Below, in pieces: positions 7,793 to 15,816 of a stretch of DNA of 64,000 nucleotides (within the stretch, counting starts at the first letter, position 1; the number at the start of each line of letters is the position of its first letter). The stretch spans positions 124,001-188,000 of the forward strand of contig NZ_BOOW01000031.1 in NCBI RefSeq assembly GCF_016863435.1, read 5' to 3'. The translations under genes were made by a program, and so were the position numbers. The notes below the pieces were generated by a model. That model saw nothing but the letters and a program-made list of their open reading frames with translations. It made no database searches and had not been told where the DNA came from. This stretch comes from Sinosporangium siamense. GTDB lineage: Bacteria; Actinomycetota; Actinomycetes; Streptosporangiales; Streptosporangiaceae.

Positions 7793-9136
7793 ATGACCGA
7801 CGTACCACGGATGCACCTCGTCAATAGGCGGCGCCATCAGGGCTTCACTCAACAGTCGGCTGCGGAAGCTGTGGGCGTCACCACCACGACCTGGGCTCGC
7901 TGGGAGCGGGGCCAGCAGGGGATACGTGTCTTCTACTGGCCCAAGATCGCGGCTGTTCTGGGTGTCGAGTTGGGGGAGCTGGGCCTGCTGCTCGAAGTGG
8001 CCGTGCCCACTCGCGGCCAGATCCGTTCAACTGGCATGGAGTCGGTCATTGAGGAAGCGATCAGTCTGTGGAGGAGTGAGATGGAACCCAACCGTCGAGC
8101 GTTGCTTGCCGCCATGCCGTTCATGCCGTCGGCACTGGGCGAATGGCTGCTGTCCTACGTTCACGACGCGCCCCCGAGCACGACATCGCAGAGTGGCGGC
8201 GGGGCCAAGGTCGGATTCAGCGATGCCGTTCGTATCGACGAAGCCGTGATCGCGTTCAAACGAATGGACTCGCAGTTCGGCGCCGGCCTGGTTCGACCCG
8301 CGGTTGTGGAGTATCTCCAGGGGACCGTCGCGCCACTGCTCAAGGGGAGTTTCAACGACGAGGTGGGACGTCGGCTTCTCTCGGCCGCCGCGCGTATGAC
8401 CAGCCTGGCGGGATGGACAGCGTTCGACATGGAACGGCATGGCCAAGCGCAGCAGCACTTCGGGCAGGCTCTCAGTCTGGCCAAGGCTAGTGGGGACAGT
8501 GTGACCTCGGTACGAGTGCTTGAACGCATGGCCATGCAGGCATTCCGTCTGGACGAACGCCGCTGGGCGCAGCGCTTGACCCACGCCGGCTTGGAAAGTG
8601 CGCGGAGGCCGGGGGTTCCACCTGCAGTGACCGCCAGGGGGCTCGTTCTGCATGCTCAGGCACTTGCCATGGCCGGTCAACCGGGCACGGGGTTCAGCGC
8701 GGTGAGGAGCGACAGTGAGGTTGAGCGTCTGCTCGGTGAGGCTGAGCGAATTCTCGAACGAGATGACCGTGACTTGGGGTGGGGCGTGTCTTTCGACACG
8801 GCATGGTATCTCTCCGAGGCGGCTAGCGTCTGGGGGCGGCTCGGACACTACCGGCGGGCCCTCGAGTGCGCTGGCGAATCTGTCGCCTCGTTCGAGAACA
8901 CACGCACGCGGGCTGTGCAGTTCACCCGGTTGCAGCTCGCCAGTGCCCGTCTGGGGGCGGGAGATGTTGAGCAGGCTCTCACCGATGTGGAGCCAGTCGT
9001 TCTGGGAGCCAGGTCTCTCACGTCGGCTCGCCTTACAGCGTCACTCCGCCGTTTCGTCACCGCGTTGGAGCCTTACAGTTCCACTGTCCAGGTCCGTGAG
9101 TTCCGCGACCGACTGAAAGCAGAACTCTCGGCGTGA
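7793..9136 (+). CDS. XRE-family transcriptional regulator with C-terminal TPR-like repeats
   Basis: The 447-residue protein starts at ATG 7793 behind an AAGGAGGGAG site. Residues about 8-60 (LVNRRRHQGFTQQSAAEAVG, then TTTWARWERG and ELGELGLLLE) form a cro/C1-type helix-turn-helix. The rest is alpha-helical with Ala/Leu/Arg-rich 34-40-residue units typical of TPR ligand-binding regions, as in many actinomycete regulators that answer small molecules or peptides. It is transcribed away from the methyltransferase-like gene, with about 257 bp between the starts, so control of that neighbour is plausible but unproven. Confidence 0.85.
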   Translation: MTDVPRMHLVNRRRHQGFTQQSAAEAVGVTTTTWARWERGQQGIRVFYWPKIAAVLGVELGELGLLLEVAVPTRGQIRSTGMESVIEEAISLWRSEMEPNRRALLAAMPFMPSALGEWLLSYVHDAPPSTTSQSGGGAKVGFSDAVRIDEAVIAFKRMDSQFGAGLVRPAVVEYLQGTVAPLLKGSFNDEVGRRLLSAAARMTSLAGWTAFDMERHGQAQQHFGQALSLAKASGDSVTSVRVLERMAMQAFRLDERRWAQRLTHAGLESARRPGVPPAVTARGLVLHAQALAMAGQPGTGFSAVRSDSEVERLLGEAERILERDDRDLGWGVSFDTAWYLSEAASVWGRLGHYRRALECAGESVASFENTRTRAVQFTRLQLASARLGAGDVEQALTDVEPVVLGARSLTSARLTASLRRFVTALEPYSSTVQVREFRDRLKAELSA

Positions 9137-9157
9137 CCTGCTCTGCTCCTGTCGGGG

Positions 9158-9488
9158 GCTCGCTTGGCCATTGTGGGTTATCTCCTCAAGGACATTCCGC
9201 CGGAGGAGTTGGTGGCGGCCATCGGGAAGGCGGCACGGGGGGAGACCGTACTTGGTGATGCAGCTGCTGGGCGGTTGGTGGCGGAGCTGGTCGGGGCTCC
9301 CACAGCGCGGCTGACCGAGCGGGAGCTGGAGGTCGCACGGCTGGTCGGGGCGGGGGCCTCGAACCGGGAGATCGCGGCTCGGCTGTTCATCACCGAGGAC
9401 GGTGAAGAACCATATCTCCAGCATTCTGCGGAAGCTTGGGCTGCGTGACCGCACCCAGCTCGCCCTTCAAATCGCCGGGTCGTCGTGA
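9158..9488 (+). pseudogene. NarL/LuxR-type response regulator remnant, truncated and frameshifted
   Basis: From about 9164 the frame reads GYLLKDIPPEELVAAIGKAA and LTERELEVARLVGAGASNRE, the end of a receiver domain and start of a LuxR-type HTH. After RLFITED the frame breaks near 9402. Reading one frame over restores VKNHISSILRKLGLRDRTQ and the usual ending up to TGA 9486-9488. Compared with the family, about two bases are missing at the break. The phosphorylation site and most of the receiver domain are absent upstream, because the preceding regulator gene ends at 9136. The gene is therefore dead: 5' truncated plus frameshift. Confidence 0.85.
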
Positions 9489-9707
9489 GGTACTTTCTTT
9501 GGTGCCCACGCGAGGGCTCGTGCCGTAGCACTGGGAGCGCGGTAGACCACGCCGGGGCTCGGGTGCCCGCGTACGGGGTTGGTGGGGGAACGGGAGGAGG
9601 ACACTTCCCGTCGTCCTAGGCGTTCGTTGGGAGTTTGTCGGCTCGGTTGACAACGCTTTGGCTCGTCGATGGCATCTAGTCGGGGGCAGGTTGGCCGAGA
9701 GAGACGG

Positions 9708-9956
9708 ATGTCTTACGACGAGGAGTACACCGCGTATGTGAGTGCGCGGCTGGAGTGGTTACGGCGGGTCGCCTATCCGAAACGCAAAGGTTCGGTGAGT
9801 GCGGCGCCTGCTGTGCTCGCCGAACGGGGGACCGGACGGCCGATATGGGCGGCGGCGAACAGCGCTGCCAACGGAGCCGGGAGCCGGACGGGAGGTCGAC
9901 GCGCCCGCCTTGATTCGGTTGCCTATGAGCCGGGGGAAGCGGGCCAGGACTTCTAG
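9708..9956 (+). pseudogene. SigE-family sigma factor remnant (N-terminal tip only)
   Basis: ATG 9708 gives MSYDEEYTAYVSARLEWLRR, matching the first residues of small actinomycete SigE-type ECF sigma factors, which normally continue VAYLLCQDW. Here the likeness stops after RRVAY (about 9776). The rest is unrelated and includes a hairpin repeat (9790-9825) that recurs at 9958-9993. Regions 2 and 4, needed for core and promoter binding, are absent. The event looks like truncation by deletion or insertion at the repeat. Confidence 0.6.
9790..9828 (+). repeat. Hairpin-forming direct repeat, copy 1
   Basis: GTTCGGTGAGT pairs with GCTCGCCGAAC (two G-T wobbles) around a 14-base loop. Copy 2 lies at 9958-9996. 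Confidence 0.8.
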
Positions 9957-9957
9957 A

Positions 9958-9996
9958 GTTCGGTGAGTGCGGCGCCTGCCGTACTCACTGAACGGG
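9958..9996 (+). repeat. Hairpin-forming direct repeat, copy 2
   Basis: The left arm is identical to copy 1. The right arm is ACTCACTGAAC, so all four base differences from copy 1 fall in the right half and the arm still pairs. It ends at the ribosome site (GGGAGG) of the gene starting at 10009. Confidence 0.8.
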
Positions 9997-10008
9997 AGGC
10001 CGGCGCAC

Positions 10009-10482
10009 GTGGTTGTTCAGGTGGCGGTTTGCGGGCCGCGGGATTGTTCGGAGAGAGAATGGCGAACTGCCTTTGAGGTGGGGCGGTTGCTGGCCGAGCG
10101 GGGTGCCGTGGTGTTGTGCGGGGGATATTCGGGGGTGATGGCGGCGGTGGCGGCCGGGGCCAAGGGGGCGGGGGGCACGGTGGTCGGCGTTCTGTCGCGG
10201 GACGATCGAGAAGGGGCCAATCCCGATCTCACCGTGGTCATTCCCACGGGGATGGGTGAGGCGCGCAACAGCGTCCTCGTGGATTCGGGGGACGCCGTGA
10301 TTGTGGTGGGGGGGTCCTGGGGGACGTTGTCGGAGGTGGCGTTGGCCATGCGTAAGGGGCGGGTGCCTGTGGTGCAGCTCGGGGGATGGCGGGTGTCCGA
10401 CGGCCGGGGGCAGGCTGTCGAGGGTGTTTTTTATGCCGCCGATCCCGCAGAGGCGCTGGAGCTCACGGGGTTGTGGAGGTGA
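10009..10482 (+). CDS. TIGR00725/LOG-like Rossmann-fold nucleotide-binding protein
   Basis: GTG at 10009 is chosen because GGGAGG lies nine bases upstream; the open frame goes back to 9967. The 157-residue product has VAVCGPRDCS near the start, LLAERGAVVLCGGYSGVMAA, MGEARNSVLVDSGDAVIVVG and WGTLSEVALAM. These match the TIGR00725/lysine-decarboxylase-like family with its GG-x-GT-x-x-E signature in the form GGSWGTLSE. Relatives bind nucleotides and some cleave cytokinin-like ribotides, but for the TIGR00725 branch the substrate is unknown. It stands alone between the sigma remnant and the convergent P450 gene. Confidence 0.82.
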   Translation: MVVQVAVCGPRDCSEREWRTAFEVGRLLAERGAVVLCGGYSGVMAAVAAGAKGAGGTVVGVLSRDDREGANPDLTVVIPTGMGEARNSVLVDSGDAVIVVGGSWGTLSEVALAMRKGRVPVVQLGGWRVSDGRGQAVEGVFYAADPAEALELTGLWR

Positions 10483-10585
10483 TCGGGGGCGTGGTTTCGG
10501 AGGTCGGGAATGCCATTAGAAGGAAGGCAAAGTCGAGCCACCGGACCTGAGTCTCGCGCGCCCCAGGGCCGGTAGCGGTTATCGC

Positions 10586-13500
10586 CTAGCTGAACACGTC
10601 TGCCACATATCGGCCGCGGGCTTCGACGTCGGCGGCGAAGGCGGCGGCCTCAGATTCGGTGCACTTGGTGGCCTCGCGATAGATGCGCACCAGGGTTTCG
10701 CGTACGGCGGGAGCCATGTTCTTGCCGTCGCCGCAGACGTAGACCACGGCGCCTTGGCGGAAGAGGCCGGCGATTCTGTCGCGTTCGGCCCAGACACGGT
10801 CTTGGACGAAGGTGTGGTCGTTCTCGTATTCACTGAAGGCGGGCAGGACGGTGACAATGCCGTCCTGCTCCCAGGCGCTCAGTTCGTCGCGGTAAAGGTA
10901 GTCCACATCGGGGTGGTCGCAGCCGAAGAAGAGCAGGGCGGGACCGGCTTTGTCACCTGCGGTCTCGCGGGCGGCGCGTTCCTGGAGGAAACCTCGGAAC
11001 GGGGCGAGGCCGCTGCCGGCGGCGATCATGATCACGGGGGTGGCGTTGTCGGCCGGCGGGTTGAAGGGCACGTTGGGGGAGCGCACGTCGACGGGGACCT
11101 GGGCGCCGACGGTGAGCCCGGACAGATAGTTGGAGGCGATGCCGTGGAATTGCCCGATGCCCGACAACGCTGGGGCGTTGACGATGGCGACGGTCAGGCC
11201 GGCCCGGGTGGGGTTTTGGAGAGGTGAGGAAGAGATGGAATAGCGGCGGGTGCGCATGGCGGGAAGGAGATCGAGGAATTCGCCGAAGGTGATGTCGATG
11301 GACGGATAGAGCTCAAGCAGGTCGAGCACACTCACCCGGCGGTTGTAGATCTCCTCCTCGTAGCGGTCGGCGAGCGCCGCCGCTTCGCCGCCAAGGACGG
11401 TGAGGTCTTTGCGGGTGGCGGGGGCGGAGAGTTCGACGTGGTGGCCGAGGAGGTCGCCCACGAGAATGGGGGCGCCGGTAGGAAGGGAGGCCCCCATGTG
11501 GCCGCGGTTGGAACGCAGGACCACCGACATGCCGGTGGTGAGGCCGAACCGTCTGGCGGCCCGCTCGATCAGGGCCGGGTGGTTCTGCGGGAGCACGGCC
11601 AGGTAATCGCCGGTGGCGTATTTCAAGCCGTCCGGCAAGGCGAATTCCAGGTGGCGTTTGGAACGCCCCAGGGGCGAGCTCATGTCGACGAGTTCGCGGT
11701 TCTCCACGACCGTGGCGAGGGTCATGTTGTTCTGCTCGATGAGGTCGACGGCCGGGCTGGGCACCACGTCGATGTCGTAGGCGGGGCCGATCGGCGCCGC
11801 TTCCGGCGTCACGTCGAGCGCCGCGTCGACGGTCTCCCAGAAAGGCTCGTACCAGCGGTCGAAGTCGCCGTAGAAGTCGCCGGAGGCGTCCACTTCGCCA
11901 CGGGGGAGGAGACGGCGGGCACCCGCCGTGGCCAGCTTGGTGTCGATGAGGGTGGGAATGGCCTGATAAGTGGAGAGCCAGTCACGGCTGCCGCATCCCA
12001 GGACGGCATACGGCATGTCCGGCAGGGAGGGGCCGCTTTCGAGCCACTCGACGAACACGCGGGCGTTCTCTGGGGGTTTGCCGTTGTAAGAGGCGCTCAC
12101 CACGATGAGAGCGCTGTCCCCCAGCTTGCCGACGTAGTCGTCCAGTGGGGCGACTTGAGCGGTATATCCCCGCAGAGCACCGTCACCGGCGACGCGGCGG
12201 GCGAACGACTCTGAGGCCCCCGAATCCGACCCATACAGCACGAGAAGCGGTGTGCCGTGGGAGGCGCCCGCCGCCACCAGGCTCTGCGTGACCGGCTCGG
12301 CGGGCTGTGCCGTACGGCGCACCTGTTGCCGGACACGGGCGCGGATGAGCAGTCCGTCCGGCTTGAGGGTGAGGGTCTCTTTGACGTCAAGCGTGTACGG
12401 CGTGGGCCGGGAAATGGTGAAACGCTGCAACATCATGGCCAGGACCAGCGTGGCCTCCTGGAGGGCGAAGGCGCGGCCGATGCAGGAGCGTTCGCCGTTG
12501 CCGAAGGGCAGCCAGGCCTTCTCGGGGAGGTTCTCGCGGGCTTCGCGGGAGAAGCGGCCGGGATCGAAACGTTCGGGGTCGTCCCAGACGTCGGGGTCGC
12601 GGTGGAGGGAGGGGATGAGGATGAGCAGGCTCTGACCTTTGTGTAACGGATAGCGGTTCGCCAGAACCGTGTCCTCCTTGGGGTAAACGCCGAATGCGGG
12701 GGCGGTGGGGTAGAGACGGAGGGTTTCGCGGAGTATCTGGTCGAGGTAGCCGAGTTTGGGGAGGTCCTCGAAGCGAGGCTGGTCGGCACCGAGGACCTCG
12801 TCCACCACGGCTTGCGCCTTGGCCAGGATGTCCGGGTTGTCGAGAAGAAGGTGAGTGGCGAAGGACAGGAGCCCGCTGGTGGTCTCGTGGCCGGCGATGA
12901 GGAAGGTGACCATCTGATATCTGATGTTCTGATCGTCGAGCCGTTCGCCGGTTTTCGGATCGGCCGCGTTGAGCATCAGGTTGAGGAGGTCGTTGGGGGT
13001 CTCCTCTGGGGTCAGCTTACGCCGGGCGTTGATGAGCTGTTCGCAGATCTGGTGGAGATAGTCGATGTCCGCGGTGTATTGCCGGTTGCGGAGGAACATC
13101 AGCTTGTTCTGGATCGGCAGACGTGTATCGCGGTTGCCGGCTTCCACGAGGGAACGCACCATCGCGTCGACAAACGGGTGCATTTCCCGCTGGTAGAAGG
13201 AGTTGAAGCGATAGCCGAAGCCGCTTAAGGCGATGGTGTCGAGGGTGAGGCGAGTCATGTTGTCGGCCACGTCGATGTCGACGTCGGGGCCGAGGCGCTC
13301 CCACTTGGTCATCATCTGATCGGCGATGTCGTACATGTCGTCGAAGTAGCCGCGCATGGCGGCGGGGCCGAACGACGGCATAAGGATGCGGTGGGCTTTG
13401 CCCCAGTTGGGTTCGTCGCTGTAGGCGGTGAAAAGGCCGTCACCCGCTAGATTGCGGATCTCCTCCAGCGGGGCGTGCACCTTCTTGGTGAAGCGCTTCT

Positions 13501-13696
13501 CGTCGCAGGCGTCGGCGACCAGTTCGCGGGACGTGATGATCAGAAGGTCCCGGCCCGGCAAGGCCAGCTTGAAGATCGGCCCATACTGCTCTGCGATCTT
13601 CGACATTTTCTGGATGGGTTTGTCGCCGATCAGGTCCGGGATGTTACCCAGCAGCGGGGTGGTGGGCGGCTGCGGGATCTGGTCCTTGGTCGTCAT
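10586..13696 (-). CDS. Self-sufficient cytochrome P450/NADPH-P450 reductase (CYP102 type)
   Basis: The 1036-residue protein aligns end to end with the CYP102 (P450-BM3) architecture. The P450 domain has the oxygen-binding I-helix AGHETTS (268-274), ExxR (E324-R327) and heme loop FGNGERSCIGR with ligand Cys405. The reductase has a flavodoxin-like FMN part (LVLYGSDSGASESFA), the FAD loop RYSISSSP and an NADPH part (AAGSGLAPFRGF). The family hydroxylates medium/long-chain fatty acids below the carboxyl end. The equivalent of BM3 Arg47 is kept (R49) and the Phe87 equivalent is F89, but the Tyr51 position is Ile, so substrate anchoring may differ. ATG 13696 follows an AAGGGG site. The gene is divergent from a TetR repressor with paired operators. 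Confidence 0.95.
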   Translation of the reverse strand: MTTKDQIPQPPTTPLLGNIPDLIGDKPIQKMSKIAEQYGPIFKLALPGRDLLIITSRELVADACDEKRFTKKVHAPLEEIRNLAGDGLFTAYSDEPNWGKAHRILMPSFGPAAMRGYFDDMYDIADQMMTKWERLGPDVDIDVADNMTRLTLDTIALSGFGYRFNSFYQREMHPFVDAMVRSLVEAGNRDTRLPIQNKLMFLRNRQYTADIDYLHQICEQLINARRKLTPEETPNDLLNLMLNAADPKTGERLDDQNIRYQMVTFLIAGHETTSGLLSFATHLLLDNPDILAKAQAVVDEVLGADQPRFEDLPKLGYLDQILRETLRLYPTAPAFGVYPKEDTVLANRYPLHKGQSLLILIPSLHRDPDVWDDPERFDPGRFSREARENLPEKAWLPFGNGERSCIGRAFALQEATLVLAMMLQRFTISRPTPYTLDVKETLTLKPDGLLIRARVRQQVRRTAQPAEPVTQSLVAAGASHGTPLLVLYGSDSGASESFARRVAGDGALRGYTAQVAPLDDYVGKLGDSALIVVSASYNGKPPENARVFVEWLESGPSLPDMPYAVLGCGSRDWLSTYQAIPTLIDTKLATAGARRLLPRGEVDASGDFYGDFDRWYEPFWETVDAALDVTPEAAPIGPAYDIDVVPSPAVDLIEQNNMTLATVVENRELVDMSSPLGRSKRHLEFALPDGLKYATGDYLAVLPQNHPALIERAARRFGLTTGMSVVLRSNRGHMGASLPTGAPILVGDLLGHHVELSAPATRKDLTVLGGEAAALADRYEEEIYNRRVSVLDLLELYPSIDITFGEFLDLLPAMRTRRYSISSSPLQNPTRAGLTVAIVNAPALSGIGQFHGIASNYLSGLTVGAQVPVDVRSPNVPFNPPADNATPVIMIAAGSGLAPFRGFLQERAARETAGDKAGPALLFFGCDHPDVDYLYRDELSAWEQDGIVTVLPAFSEYENDHTFVQDRVWAERDRIAGLFRQGAVVYVCGDGKNMAPAVRETLVRIYREATKCTESEAAAFAADVEARGRYVADVFS

Positions 13697-13715
13697 CGTT
13701 GCCCCTTCACCGAAA

Positions 13716-13733
13716 TTGCACACCTATGTGCAA
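13716..13733. promoter_or_regulatory. Operator palindrome 1 (TetR candidate site)
   Basis: TTGCACA-CCTA-TGTGCAA: perfect 7-bp arms with a 4-bp spacer, 20 bp before the P450 start codon. The same arms recur at 13744. Confidence 0.85.
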
Positions 13734-13743
13734 AATACCCCCG

Positions 13744-13761
13744 TTGCACAAGGGTGTGCAA
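13744..13761. promoter_or_regulatory. Operator palindrome 2 (TetR candidate site)
   Basis: TTGCACA-AGGG-TGTGCAA has the same arms and spacer length as palindrome 1, with centres 28 bp apart. It sits 30 bp before the TetR start, so both the P450 and the regulator genes can be controlled from here. Confidence 0.85.
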
Positions 13762-13790
13762 AAATCGAAGGGAAGCGTGAGGAGGGTCAC

Positions 13791-14450
13791 ATGGTCGGGA
13801 GCCGGGCGAGTTCCAACCGGAGACGCATTCTCGCGGTGGCGACAGAGGTCCTGATACAGGATCCGGCCGCGAGCATGGACGACATCGCGCGTGCCGCCGA
13901 TGTCGTGCGCCGGACCGTCTACGGGCACTTTCCCACGAGAGATGCGCTGATCGCGGGGATCGAGCAGGAAGCCGACCGTGAGCTGAAAGAGGCTTTTGTC
14001 GCCTCAGGGGACGGCCAAGGGCCACCCCTGTCGGCGCTGGCCCACTTCATCATCGCGCTCTGGCCCGTCGGTGATCGCTACCGGCTCCTGCTCGATCTCG
14101 CGACACGCCGTCTGGCCGCGCACCCCGAGGACGATTTGCTGGTCCCGGTCCGGCGGCGGCTGGCGGAGATCCTTGAGCGAGGGCAGGAATCAGGGGACTT
14201 CTCCACCCATCTCCCGGCTGTGGCGCTCTCCTACGCATTGGAGGCGCTGGCGCTCGGCCTGCTCCAAGCAGTGAACGACGACGTCTGGAAGAGCACCACC
14301 GGCGCCCAGGATGCGGCACTGGCCTGCCTGGTCGCGGTGGGCGTGCCGGCGGAGCGAGCGCAGGAGGTGGTCACGCGGGAGGAGCAGGCGAGGGTCGAGC
14401 GGGCCCGCGTCCAGGCGGCTGACCAGGACGGTGCGGCGGAGCGCGGTTGA
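13791..14450 (+). CDS. TetR-family transcriptional repressor, probable regulator of the P450 gene
   Basis: ATG 13791 follows GAGGAGGG by five bases; the open frame reaches back across the operators to 13428 but that is not coding. The 219-residue product has a TetR HTH (RRILAVATEVLIQDPAASMD, then DIARAADVVRRTVYGHFPTR) and an all-helical ligand domain. In Bacillus a TetR-type repressor (Bm3R1) controls the CYP102 gene next to it and is released by fatty acids. The arrangement here, divergent genes and two identical-arm palindromes in the 94-bp gap, suggests the same logic. That is inference from context. The Arg/Glu-rich C-terminal tail is unusual. Confidence 0.88.
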   Translation: MVGSRASSNRRRILAVATEVLIQDPAASMDDIARAADVVRRTVYGHFPTRDALIAGIEQEADRELKEAFVASGDGQGPPLSALAHFIIALWPVGDRYRLLLDLATRRLAAHPEDDLLVPVRRRLAEILERGQESGDFSTHLPAVALSYALEALALGLLQAVNDDVWKSTTGAQDAALACLVAVGVPAERAQEVVTREEQARVERARVQAADQDGAAERG

Positions 14451-14616
14451 CACCGTCCGTGTTCAGGCGGCTCACCGGGACGGCGAGGGGGGACGGTCGA
14501 CACCGCACACGGCCATACGTACGGCACAAGCCCGCGACTGCTCATGCCGTACGTTTGGCGATTCCCCAGATTCTGCAGCTTCCCAGCTTCTCCAGATTCT
14601 CCAGGAGAAAGCGAGG

Positions 14617-15816
14617 TCACCGAATGTGCCGCACCTCCGGATACTTCCGGCTGGGGCCGTCGAACAGGCGGGTGGGCTTGTTTTTCAAGTGCAGGTCGAA
14701 GAACGCGCCCACATAGGTGCCCTGCGCGGCGATGGAACGTTTCGGGTCGACCGTGCCGACCGCGTCTGGCACGTTGAGGCCGAGTTTGCGGGCGATCTGG
14801 GGGAACAGCGCCTGGAAGTCGCTGAACGACCCGTGGGTGGCGCCGGTGAGGCGAAGTTCGCGGTTCCAGCCACGGTGGTTCTTCCGGAACTCCTTCCACG
14901 TGGCGTCGGACTCGGTGTCCGCTCCCATGATGAGGAAGGGCTTGGCGAGGCCTTTCTTCGCGACGGTGCCGAAGAACATGCCGTCGAGGTCAACCCCCGC
15001 GTCCACACGTTTATCGTCGAGGGCGACTTGGCCGGCTGCGGCCCCTCCCAGAGAGAAGCCGAGCATGCCGATGCGTGACGTGTCGAGGGCCCCGCTCAAC
15101 CCTTCGGGTATGGCACGGCCTCCGCGGTCGGGGTTTTTCCCTTCACCGAGGTCGGTGATTGTGTCGAGCACGAACTTCATGTCCGCGACCCGGGTGTCGA
15201 AGGACTTGACGATGTCCTCCATGTCGTCCTGCTTGGCTTTGGTGCGTTCCACCCGCCCGTCGGGGAATTCCACCTGGCCCGCCTCGTAAGTGTGGTCCAC
15301 GCTGACCACGACGTAGCCCCGGCTGGCGAGTTCCTCGACAAGGACCGTGCCGAAGGCGCGGGGCAGCGCGAAGCCGGAGGAGAAGACGAGGACGGGCCGT
15401 TTTCCACTCCCCTTCACCGGTGCGCCTTGCCAGGAGTGGGCACGTGTGCCGGCCCAGTCGATGATGCCGGGATTGATGCCGAGGGAGTCCGGGGCACTGT
15501 GTTTGTCGAAGTCGGCGGCTGCGCCGGGGAGCATGTGCGGGGCGCGGGTGAGGCCGCCGGTCTTCCTGGCGGGATAGGTGACGCTCACCATGAGCTCGCG
15601 TGGGCCTTCCGAGGTCCACGGGTCGGTGCGGGATTCGTCCACGAGGTGCATGGAGTGTGTGCCGATGGCCTGGTCGCCGCTGGGGTGAGGCAATGTCAGG
15701 CGGAGCGGGGCGGGTGAGTCCGCGACCGCGGGTGCGGCGGTGGCGACACCGGCCAGGACGGCGACGGCGACGGCGGCGAGTCCGGTCCGCCGGTGCGGAG
15801 AAAACCTAAAGGACAC
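14617..15816 (-). CDS. Secreted alpha/beta hydrolase (PAF-acetylhydrolase/lipase-like)
   Basis: GTG at 15816 is preferred because it gives a compact Sec signal peptide (RFSPHRRTG, then AAVAVAVLAGVATAAPAVA) and an AAGGAGG site lies just upstream. The frame extends to 15987. The mature enzyme has the oxyanion region VLVFSSGFALPR, the nucleophile elbow GFSLGG, an acidic strand end (LIMGADTESD) and the catalytic His in GATHGSFSD. The family hydrolyses ester bonds of short or oxidised acyl lipids. It probably acts outside the cell. It lies near the P450 and TetR genes but faces the opposite way to the TetR gene, so a shared role is not shown. Confidence 0.85.
   Translation of the reverse strand: MSFRFSPHRRTGLAAVAVAVLAGVATAAPAVADSPAPLRLTLPHPSGDQAIGTHSMHLVDESRTDPWTSEGPRELMVSVTYPARKTGGLTRAPHMLPGAAADFDKHSAPDSLGINPGIIDWAGTRAHSWQGAPVKGSGKRPVLVFSSGFALPRAFGTVLVEELASRGYVVVSVDHTYEAGQVEFPDGRVERTKAKQDDMEDIVKSFDTRVADMKFVLDTITDLGEGKNPDRGGRAIPEGLSGALDTSRIGMLGFSLGGAAAGQVALDDKRVDAGVDLDGMFFGTVAKKGLAKPFLIMGADTESDATWKEFRKNHRGWNRELRLTGATHGSFSDFQALFPQIARKLGLNVPDAVGTVDPKRSIAAQGTYVGAFFDLHLKNKPTRLFDGPSRKYPEVRHIR

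Noticed and set aside
13428-13790. N-terminal extension of the TetR protein in the long open frame
   Set aside because: It would span the operators and the start of the divergent P450 gene; the ATG at 13791 has a good ribosome site and the normal TetR N-terminus.
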